A stretch of 43,583 nucleotides of DNA from a virus: IMG/VR virus record IMGVR_UViG_3300017922_000130, positions 1 through 43,583 of that record, one strand, 5' to 3'. Shown here piece after piece: positions 37,958-43,583 of this stretch; the first letter of the stretch is position 1, and every line of letters starts with the position of its first letter. The translations under genes were made by a program, and so were the position numbers. The notes below the pieces were generated by a model. That model ran no database searches, had not been told where the DNA came from, and saw nothing but the letters and a program-made list of their open reading frames with translations.

Positions 37958-39904
37958 CTAATCTTTTTTATAAAACTTAGTTTCAAACCCATCTGCTCTT
38001 AAAGGGAGACCCGGAGCCCAATCAATAGATCTACCCATTATCTCTTTTACTTCATCTATTGAACCAAAATCATTTGGGACTTCTAAAACTACTTCGTCAT
38101 GTACATGAAAAACAATCCTATATCCTGCTTCGTCTAGTCTTAGCATAGCTTCTGCTAAACAATCTCTAGCAATGGTTTGTACTATATTTTCAACAAGCTT
38201 CCCTCCATAGGTAGAAATTCTTCCCCATTTGCTTCCTTGTTCATTTCCTTCATAGGTAAGCATTTCTTTATGAAATCTTTCATCAATTTCAATCCTTGGT
38301 CTAATATAGGCAAGATTTCTTCCTGATGGAAGTCTAATAAATAGAACTCCGCTTTTATAGTAAAACTTAAGACCATACTGCATTTTGACTACTGTTTTTT
38401 CTTTAACTGCCTTTATTGCAGCACTTTCTACATCATGCCAAAGCTTAACAATGTTTTGATTCGACTTTCTCCAAGCTGAAACTAGCTCGGGAAGATCTTC
38501 TTCTTTAAGCCCCATTTTTAAAGCTCCCATAGCTATAAGTGCACCTTTACTACCGCCGAATCCAAGGGCCAGTTCTGCTATTTTACCCTTTTGCCTTAAA
38601 GGACTACCCTTATCAATAGATTCAATAGGTACTTTAAACATCTGTGATGCTGAAGCTTCATAAATCTTACCATGAAAGCTGAATACATCCATTCTCCACT
38701 TTTCTCTTGCTAGCCATGCTATAACCCTTGCTTCTATGGCTGAAAAGTCAACTACAATAAATCTTGAACCTTCTTTAGGAACAAATGCTGTTCTAATTAA
38801 CTGGGATAACACATCTGGTACACTATCGAATAAAATCTCTATTGTTTCATAATCTCCAGCTTTTAAAAGCTCTCTTGCTAAATGTAAATCTTTAATGTCA
38901 TTTCTAGGTAGATTATGAATTTGAACGAGTCTACCTGACCATCTTCCTGTTCTATTTGCACCATAAAACTGAAGTAGTCCTCTTACTCTTTTATCCTTAC
39001 ATATAGCTCTATCCATAGCTTCATACTTTTTAACTGATGTCTTTGACATTTCCTGCCTAAGTTCTAATACTCTTTTAATCTTTGGGTTATCCGTTCCCTT
39101 AAGTATTTCTGATACCTTTTCTTTAGAAAGACTTTTTATTTTTATCCCTTTATTTTCAAGCCACCCTTTTAGCTGGACAGTACTATTAGGATTTTCAAGT
39201 CCTGTTAAATGGATGGCTTCTTCTAATAGCTTTTTCTGATATATTTCATCACACTTTATTGCATTGTCTACTAAATCTTTATCAATTAAAACTCCTCTAT
39301 CATTAATCTGTTGATCTAGCTGCCAAAGTCTTATTTCCTTATCTGCTTGAGGATAACTCTCAAGTTTTTTACGTATTGCTCTTTCAACTTCTACGTCCCT
39401 TTTGCAGTAATCTTTAAAAGTATCCCACTTTTTTATGTCATGTTTTGGAAGGTTTCTAGTTCTTCCTCCGTTAGCTTTTGTAGGTTTACAAGGAACTGAA
39501 AAATATCTTATAAGGGCCTTTCCTTCCTTCATTTTCTGCTGAGTTAAATTTAGACTTTTAGCCACTCCTTCAAGATTTCCTGGAAGTCCAAGTGTTAGTG
39601 CATGAACTGCACTACAACGCCACTGATTAGGAGGCATAGGTATATTAAAATGCTTACTTATACACGTTCTTTCAAAGTTTGCATTAAAAGCTGTTTTAAT
39701 TATTGCTGGATTAGTTAATGCAGTCATTACTTCTTCTGGGACTTTTCCCCCTTGTGCTAAATCAACTACCTTTACCTCCTTATCATCAAAGGCATACCCA
39801 AAGAGTAAAATCTCAAAGTCTGGTGATTCAGTGTAGGCATAGACCCCACACTTAGTGAGGTCTACACTACTATAAGTTTCAATGTCTATTGCTAAAGTTT
39901 TCAT
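37958..39904 (-). CDS. Phage DNA polymerase I (family A, with 3'-5' exonuclease)
   Basis: 648 residues. N-terminal exonuclease: LAIDIETYSSVD (Exo I D7, E9), FNANFERTCI (Exo II), YCKRDVEVERAI (Exo III). Polymerase motifs: FIVVDFSAIEARVIAWLARE (motif A), RQKGKIAELALGFGGSKGA (motif B/O-helix), FHVHDEVVLEVPN (motif C). No 5' nuclease domain, as usual for phage forms. Replicates phage DNA with VapE and the SSB. ATG after AGGATAAAAGCT. Confidence 0.95.
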   Translation of the reverse strand: MKTLAIDIETYSSVDLTKCGVYAYTESPDFEILLFGYAFDDKEVKVVDLAQGGKVPEEVMTALTNPAIIKTAFNANFERTCISKHFNIPMPPNQWRCSAVHALTLGLPGNLEGVAKSLNLTQQKMKEGKALIRYFSVPCKPTKANGGRTRNLPKHDIKKWDTFKDYCKRDVEVERAIRKKLESYPQADKEIRLWQLDQQINDRGVLIDKDLVDNAIKCDEIYQKKLLEEAIHLTGLENPNSTVQLKGWLENKGIKIKSLSKEKVSEILKGTDNPKIKRVLELRQEMSKTSVKKYEAMDRAICKDKRVRGLLQFYGANRTGRWSGRLVQIHNLPRNDIKDLHLARELLKAGDYETIEILFDSVPDVLSQLIRTAFVPKEGSRFIVVDFSAIEARVIAWLAREKWRMDVFSFHGKIYEASASQMFKVPIESIDKGSPLRQKGKIAELALGFGGSKGALIAMGALKMGLKEEDLPELVSAWRKSNQNIVKLWHDVESAAIKAVKEKTVVKMQYGLKFYYKSGVLFIRLPSGRNLAYIRPRIEIDERFHKEMLTYEGNEQGSKWGRISTYGGKLVENIVQTIARDCLAEAMLRLDEAGYRIVFHVHDEVVLEVPNDFGSIDEVKEIMGRSIDWAPGLPLRADGFETKFYKKD

Positions 39905-39909
39905 AGCTT

Positions 39910-40449
39910 TTATCCTAATATGTCATCTTCATCATCAAAAATTGCTGTAAAATCATCTTCAGCTCTACTTCTTCCTCCAAGTGGCTCTCCATCTTCTAAC
40001 TTTTGAAGGTTTTGAAGGCCACAGGCAATCCCTTTATTCCCATTAGCATTATAAGCATAAAAAACTATTGAAGCTCTTCCATAGCAGCCACTATAAAACT
40101 CTGTTTGGTCGAGTATTGGCTCTACATTTTTATCTACTATTCCAGGTTTAGTAGTGCTATTTGCATTAACAAAATAACTATCTCTATATGCTTCATCATC
40201 AGCTCTATCTATGTCACCATCACGAAGAGGTGTTTTTAAATTAGCTGGTATTTTACCTCCAAGTTTAGCTATACCTTCTTTTTTAGCAGTTTCTATTGCT
40301 GCTTTAATTTTTCTTATTGTTTCTTTATCTGATTTTGGAATAATAAGACTCACACTGTATTTTGGATCACTTCCATTAATGCTTTTTGGTTCCCATACAT
40401 TTGCATAGGAAAATCTAACTTTACCAGTAATTACTTTTGTATTTTGCAT
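39910..40449 (-). CDS. DUF2815 single-stranded DNA-binding protein
   Basis: 179 residues of an OB-fold family found in phages: TGKVRFSYANVWEPKSINGS, DPKYSVSLIIPKSDKETIRK, YSGCYGRASIVFYAYNANGN, and an acidic tail ending FDDEDDILG that recruits partners as in bacterial SSB. It sits directly before the polymerase on the same transcript. ATG after AAGGGG. Confidence 0.9.
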   Translation of the reverse strand: MQNTKVITGKVRFSYANVWEPKSINGSDPKYSVSLIIPKSDKETIRKIKAAIETAKKEGIAKLGGKIPANLKTPLRDGDIDRADDEAYRDSYFVNANSTTKPGIVDKNVEPILDQTEFYSGCYGRASIVFYAYNANGNKGIACGLQNLQKLEDGEPLGGRSRAEDDFTAIFDDEDDILG

Positions 40450-40468
40450 AACTAAATTCCCCTTTCTT

Positions 40469-41620
40469 TTATTTAAAATCTATTTCAGCAGTGCTTTTTA
40501 CTTCTGGTCTTTTATCCTCCAGAGGCACAAGTTTTAATTTGCCAGAAGAAATTTCTATTAAATCTCCTATAATCTTTTCAAATTCATTTTTACCTATTTT
40601 CTTTTCAAGTTTAGTAAGACTAAGAAGTGATTTTGAGTAAATCATGTCTTCTGAATACCCTGCGTCTAATAACTTCTGGGCCACTTCTTCTTCTGATGTG
40701 TATTTTCTACTTCTTCTGCCTTCTACAAGCTTCATGCCTGGCCACTGTTTCCCATCATTTATTGCTGTAGACAAGGCATAGCTTTCCACATCCGATGCCC
40801 ATTTTTGAAGCTCCCCTATTTGTTTTAAAACTTTTACTACTTCTTCATCTGTTAAAAGAGGAGGCTCTATAAAATCCATACAAGCCAATTTTAAATTTTC
40901 ATTGGCCCTTGCTCTGCAAGTTGCTTTTACTTTACAAAAAACACAATGCTTACCTACTACAAAATCTCCTTCACCATTCCAGGCAAGTTTTGCTTTGGGT
41001 TTTACTACTTCTTCTGCCCAATTGATAAGGTCATTTGCTGATAATTCATATGTAGATATGCTATCAAGTCTAGGCTGAACAATTGTCATCTTGACTGTTT
41101 GTATATCATAAAGCATTCCGAATTGATTAATAGCACCTACGGCATAAAGCATCATCTGCGGATTTTCTATTGCTGACACAGAAATGCCCTTACCATATTT
41201 AAAATCAATAATTTCTAACACTTCATCAGCGATTATTACTAGGTCCCCTGTTCCAAACCCATCTGGTACTATATTTGAATAATCAAGTTTCTGTTCTAGA
41301 AGTATTACTGCATCCTGTGTATTACTCCTTGATTCGTTAATCTTTTCCACAGCATAATCAACATAATCCTGTACAAACTTATCCATTTCCTCTGAATAAT
41401 AACTACTCTTTATCATTTCGCTTTTGATTTTATTAAATTGTCTTTTGTTTATATGCTCTAGAAATAGCTTTAACTTAAGTTCTGCAAGCATATGAGCAAA
41501 TGAACCTTCCTTTGCATACTCACTTGACTTTTCCTCAATCATTTCCTCAAGTCTAGGTGATTTAGTGCATTTAAGCCATCTATGAGCTCCTGAAGCTGAC
41601 AAGAGTGCGTGTTCTCCCAT
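40469..41620 (-). CDS. DUF2800 RecB/Cas4-like nuclease
   Basis: 383 residues, PD-(D/E)XK fold. ALLSASGAHRWLKCTKSPRL at the N-terminus, then GTGDLVIIADEVLEIIDFKY (D and D-x-K active site) and four cysteines near HCVFCKVKATCRARA, likely an iron-sulphur cluster as in Cas4/AddB. Works in phage recombination or replication. ATG overlapping the preceding stop by one base with GGAGGTG. Confidence 0.92.
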   Translation of the reverse strand: MGEHALLSASGAHRWLKCTKSPRLEEMIEEKSSEYAKEGSFAHMLAELKLKLFLEHINKRQFNKIKSEMIKSSYYSEEMDKFVQDYVDYAVEKINESRSNTQDAVILLEQKLDYSNIVPDGFGTGDLVIIADEVLEIIDFKYGKGISVSAIENPQMMLYAVGAINQFGMLYDIQTVKMTIVQPRLDSISTYELSANDLINWAEEVVKPKAKLAWNGEGDFVVGKHCVFCKVKATCRARANENLKLACMDFIEPPLLTDEEVVKVLKQIGELQKWASDVESYALSTAINDGKQWPGMKLVEGRRSRKYTSEEEVAQKLLDAGYSEDMIYSKSLLSLTKLEKKIGKNEFEKIIGDLIEISSGKLKLVPLEDKRPEVKSTAEIDFK

Positions 41621-41928
41621 TACAACACCTCCGCTTTTTTAAGAAGCTCTGGATACTTTTCCTTCGGAATTTCACTTAATTTATTTGCTCCAAACTCTGA
41701 TATAAGGGCCTTCACCTCAGCTTGTTTACCATTTTGGGAAAGAGAAGCTAACTTACCACGTACTGCTTCTAATGTTATATCTTTGGGGGCTTTTTCTACT
41801 TCAATCCCATTATCTTCATTTGTCTTTGCCTCACTAAATTCCATTTTTGGCATTACTTTGAGTATTTCAGCTACCTTGTCTAATGCTTCCTTAGATAATT
41901 TAATGTTTAAGTCAATGTTTACATTCAT
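41620..41928 (-). CDS. Early phage protein of unknown function
   Basis: 102 residues, mainly helical and acidic: NIDLNIKLSKEALDKVAEIL and LASLSQNGKQAEVKALISEF. No known domain to me. Usually found before DUF2800 in similar phages, so it may be a partner of that nuclease. ATG after GGAGGGATAACAA; overlaps the next gene by one base. Confidence 0.65.
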   Translation of the reverse strand: MNVNIDLNIKLSKEALDKVAEILKVMPKMEFSEAKTNEDNGIEVEKAPKDITLEAVRGKLASLSQNGKQAEVKALISEFGANKLSEIPKEKYPELLKKAEVL

Positions 41929-41931
41929 TTG

Positions 41932-42087
41932 TTATCCCTCCATATTCTTATTGTTCTCATCTTTTAAACTCAGTTTTTTTAATGCTTCTCCTAACTTTTC
42001 TTTCAAATCTACCTCTTTGGTTTTATCTTCCTTAATATGAATATTTGAAGGAGTAGGACTTGTTATTGTGATTTTAATTGTCTGCAT
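41932..42087 (-). CDS. 51-residue early phage protein
   Basis: Short ORF below usual length cut-offs: MQTIKITITSPTPSNIHIKE, then KEVDLKEKLGEALKKLSLKD. ATG is preceded by GAGGAGGTGAAGAAA, one of the best ribosome sites in the region, and its stop lies four bases before the next start. Helical and charged; no function can be given. Confidence 0.75.
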   Translation of the reverse strand: MQTIKITITSPTPSNIHIKEDKTKEVDLKEKLGEALKKLSLKDENNKNMEG

Positions 42088-42170
42088 TTTCTTCACCTCC
42101 TCATTAGTAATTTTTAAGCTTAAAAAAGTGCCTCTATTATATAGCCATGGGAAAGGCTAAATCGAACCCC

Positions 42171-42566
42171 CTAAATTAAAATTTTCTTAAGTCTTTTGTA
42201 AATTTTCTTAAGTCGATTTCTTATTGCTGCTTCACTAACTCCTTCTTGCTTTGCAATTTCAACAATGCTAAGCTCCTCATAAAAAACTTTTTGAATTAAA
42301 TCTCTCTGCTGAGGTAAAAGCTTTTCTAATGCATTTTTTAGATTTTCAGTTCTTTCTTTATCTTCTAAAGCTACTTCAACATTACAACTATCATCTTTAA
42401 ATTGATGTCCTTTTTCCTCCATAGAAAAAATTGAATTATGTCTACGTGTTTCTCTTCGATTACTGTTATAGATATCTCTATCAATCTCTACTGATATTTC
42501 TCCTATTTCATCAGATACTTCAACTTCTACAACTTCTCCAGTTAAAAACTGATACTTAATTATCAT
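42171..42566 (-). CDS. Sigma-70 region 4-like transcription factor (early)
   Basis: 131 residues. N-terminal beta segment (YQFLTGEVVEVEVSDEIGEI) and then RDIYNSNRRETRRHNSIFSM; the C-terminal 60 form a sigma region-4 HTH: LEKLLPQQRDLIQKVFYEEL followed by SIVEIAKQEGVSEAAIRNRL. Related proteins occur in phages and conjugative elements of Firmicutes. ATG after AAAGGAGAG. Upstream are three terminators, two with leader-peptide ORFs, so its expression should be tightly conditional. Confidence 0.8.
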   Translation of the reverse strand: MIIKYQFLTGEVVEVEVSDEIGEISVEIDRDIYNSNRRETRRHNSIFSMEEKGHQFKDDSCNVEVALEDKERTENLKNALEKLLPQQRDLIQKVFYEELSIVEIAKQEGVSEAAIRNRLKKIYKRLKKILI

Positions 42567-42616
42567 GAATTCATCTCTCCTTTAAATTTTTTAAGATTTG
42601 AATTTATATATAAAAA

Positions 42617-42644
42617 GGCAGTCAGAAACTGTGGCTTTCTTGCC
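42617..42644 (-). terminator. Third terminator before the sigma-like gene
   Basis: Minus strand GGCA, AGAAA, loop, TTTCT, bulge, TGCC then TTTTT. Weaker than the two preceding it because of the three-base bulge. Confidence 0.6.
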
Positions 42645-42661
42645 AAAGGCTCAAAAAAGAC

Positions 42662-42755
42662 AAAAAAAATAGCCGGACAATAACTGAGATAAATCAGTCA
42701 CTGTCCGGCCATTTGGTCACTCATAATGGTGCCTTTGCTCGGTACATCTTTTTTT
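42662..42755 (-). promoter_or_regulatory. Attenuator B: leader peptide plus terminator
   Basis: Minus strand: GTACCGAGCA, hairpin around the ATG of a short ORF (42698-42724), then the stem AATGGCCGGACAGTGACTGA/TCAGTTATTGTCCGGCTATT (42668-42713) followed by eight T. Ribosomes on the ORF would cover the first arm and block the terminator. Paralogue of attenuator A 105 bp upstream. Confidence 0.75.
42698..42724 (-). CDS. Leader peptide B, M-S-D-Q-M-A-G-Q
   Basis: Nine-codon ORF starting ATG with AAAGG seven bases upstream. Its stop codon lies within the first arm of the terminator stem. It shares M-x-x-Q-x-A-G with leader peptide A. Regulatory rather than functional peptide, if translated. Confidence 0.6.
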   Translation of the reverse strand: MSDQMAGQ

Positions 42756-42766
42756 CTAAAAATGGG

Positions 42767-42860
42767 TAAAAAAAATAGCCAGATAACTACTTAAATTAAA
42801 AGTAGCTATCCGGCTATTTGGTAGTTCATTTCACTCCGCTGCTCGGTATAGTCTTTTTCT
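42767..42860 (-). promoter_or_regulatory. Attenuator A: leader peptide plus terminator
   Basis: Minus strand: TATACCGAGCA, GGAGT...ACT hairpin around the ATG of a short ORF (42806-42829), then AATAGCCGGATAGCTACTT/AAGTAGTTATCTGGCTATT (42774-42818) and eight T. First to be met by transcripts from the early promoter, after the Com-like gene. Confidence 0.75.
42806..42829 (-). CDS. Leader peptide A, M-N-Y-Q-I-A-G
   Basis: Eight-codon ORF, ATG preceded by GCGGAG; stop codon TAG inside the terminator stem. Same relative position and similar peptide as leader B, which argues for selection on the ORF. Confidence 0.6.
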   Translation of the reverse strand: MNYQIAG

Positions 42861-42876
42861 CTTTTTTATCTAATAT

Positions 42877-43005
42877 TTAATCTCCAAGATTTACTGTTGT
42901 TATTTTTCTGCAATGGGGACATTTTATTGATATAGTTCCCTTTGCTTCGCTTTCTTTGTCAAATAATCTATGTCCACAAATTGGACATTCCACTTTTTCA
43001 TACAT
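42877..43005 (-). CDS. Com-like zinc-finger protein, 42 residues
   Basis: Short ORF: MYEKVECPICGHRLF, then IKCPHCRKITTVNLGD. Two CxxC knuckles give the zinc-finger pattern of the Com family (phage Mu Com controls translation of mom). First gene after the leftward early promoter. Ribosome site AAAGGGGG is twelve bases from the ATG, longer than normal. It lies between the promoter and the attenuators, a position comparable to lambda N, so a role in readthrough is conceivable but unproven. Confidence 0.75.
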   Translation of the reverse strand: MYEKVECPICGHRLFDKESEAKGTISIKCPHCRKITTVNLGD

Positions 43006-43031
43006 ATTTATGAAATTCCCCCTTTATCATC

Positions 43032-43145
43032 CGAATGTTTTGTTCTGTAAATATTTTATCGAATATTTTATTCTAAGTCAATGTGTTTTAAAAATTTTTC
43101 GAATTTTTTGTTCGTGGTATTGTTTTATATCGAACAAATTGTTAT
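43032..43145. promoter_or_regulatory. Four repressor operators CGAAY-N5-RTTCG
   Basis: 15-bp palindromes at 43032-43046, 43060-43074, 43100-43114 (perfect ends CGAAT...GTTCG) and 43131-43145. The first two cover the leftward promoter (just past the -10, and the spacer); the fourth fills the spacer of the rightward promoter. Half-site spacing of five distinguishes them from the SOS box at 31455. Confidence 0.8.
43053..43081 (-). promoter_or_regulatory. Leftward early promoter
   Basis: Minus strand TTGACT (43076-43081), 17 bp, TAAAAT (43053-43058). Operator 2 lies in its spacer. Drives Com, attenuators, sigma-like gene and the replication operon. Confidence 0.8.
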
Positions 43146-43148
43146 AAT
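43120..43148 (+). promoter_or_regulatory. Rightward promoter of the repressor
   Basis: TTGTTT (43120-43125), 17 bp, TATAAT (43143-43148), with operator 4 in the spacer, so the repressor controls its own synthesis. Confidence 0.75.
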
Positions 43149-43178
43149 GTTTATAAGTACTCATGGAGGTGTTAGAAT

Positions 43179-43583
43179 ATGTTGTTCGGAGATCGTCTTA
43201 GAAAGCTTCGAGAAGAAAAAGGAATGACCCAAGCAGAACTAGGTAAATTGATAGGAGTTTCGGATAGAGTTTTAGGCTATTATGAATCTAATGATCGCTT
43301 CCCTAAAAATCCTGAAGTGTTGAAAAAATTATCTGAAGTGCTAAATGTATCATTAGATTACCTTATAGGAAATGATGGCGTATTTATACAAAATGCTGAA
43401 GAAGAATATGGTTATGTTGGAAAGGTGCAAGCAAAAAAAGTTTTAAATGATGTTCAGGCTTTATTTGCCGGTGGAGAACTTCCTGAAGAGGACAAAGAAG
43501 AGTTTTTTAGACTTGTTACTGAAATGTATTTTGAGTCCAAGAAAATTAATAAAAAGTACGGGAGAAAAAAGAAAGACAATTAA
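43179..43583 (+). CDS. XRE-family lysogeny repressor
   Basis: 134 residues. HTH at about 5-60: LRKLREEKGMTQAELGKLIG, then VSDRVLGYYESNDRFPKNPE. C-terminal half (VQAKKVLNDVQALFAGGELP, then EFFRLVTEMYFESKKINKKY) is the oligomerisation tail of the ImmR/SinR-like clostridial phage repressors; there is no LexA-type self-cleaving domain. So induction probably uses an ImmA-type protease, which would lie to the right, outside the window. ATG after GGAGGTG. The only early gene on the plus strand, divergent from the replication operon. Confidence 0.9.
   Translation: MLFGDRLRKLREEKGMTQAELGKLIGVSDRVLGYYESNDRFPKNPEVLKKLSEVLNVSLDYLIGNDGVFIQNAEEEYGYVGKVQAKKVLNDVQALFAGGELPEEDKEEFFRLVTEMYFESKKINKKYGRKKKDN

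Noticed and set aside
41609-42040. 143-codon plus-strand frame across 41620-41928
   Set aside because: Runs antisense to three well-supported small genes with good ribosome sites; no domain.

Overview
The window is most of an integrated temperate siphovirus (HK97-type head, long-tailed) in an AT-rich, low-GC Gram-positive host, probably an anaerobic Clostridia/Tissierellia-type Firmicute. This rests on base composition, strong AGGAGG-type ribosome sites with TTG/GTG starts, SigA-like promoters, and phage families typical of clostridia (DUF1492/ArpU regulator, DUF2815, DUF2800, TcdE-type holin). One host-type gene lies at the left edge (DegT aminotransferase, 1-1200). The right attachment site is not in the window, which stops at the end of the phage repressor gene.

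Layout, left to right, nearly everything on the minus strand. 1201-3530: attachment-proximal DNA, integrase, excisionase. 3533-5005: lysis (endolysin, holin). 5027-20405: tail, neck and head genes in the usual order, read right to left from portal to tail fibres. This run contains a programmed frameshift in the tail chaperone and a complete type III toxin-antitoxin cassette (ToxIN, 13557-14419) with its own promoter and terminator. 20480-21410: a plus-strand MazF/PemK-like toxin followed by two tandem structured RNAs, wedged between portal and terminase. 21444-23458: terminase. 23575-25930: single-gene units sharing one repeated leader. 25940-28217: ParB-methyltransferase, a plus-strand AbrB/RelE pair, a probable cos region and three DnaA boxes. 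28223-32110: HNH nuclease, then accessory cassettes (Panacea-type antitoxin with MqsR-like toxin, a small RNA with a strong promoter, a probable SOS-controlled pair, an orphan gene), several ending in related terminators. 32205-32801: late regulator (DUF1492) with a phased repeat array and a structured RNA ending in a terminator. 33016-42087: replication (SNF2 helicase, VRR-NUC, iteron origin, VapE primase-helicase, DNA polymerase, SSB, DUF2800). 42171-43583: sigma-like gene behind three successive terminators, a Com-like zinc finger, a four-operator divergent switch and the repressor.

Proposed logic (inference): the repressor binds four 15-bp palindromes between the divergent promoters. When it is lost, early transcription runs leftward through Com and must pass three intrinsic terminators, two of them overlapped by leader-peptide ORFs, to reach the sigma-like gene and the replication genes. 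The DUF1492 regulator then activates late transcription just downstream of its own gene. The late region itself contains intrinsic terminators, so processive antitermination or extra promoters are needed.

Most interesting: (1) the PemK-like toxin with two downstream RNA units whose hairpins differ by compensating changes; (2) the tandem leader-peptide attenuators before the sigma gene; (3) the ToxIN cassette inside the tail operon; (4) a leader element repeated in front of six genes; (5) an uncharacterised RNA of about 275 nt with a consensus promoter and terminator. All functional statements come from reading the sequence; no database search was run.
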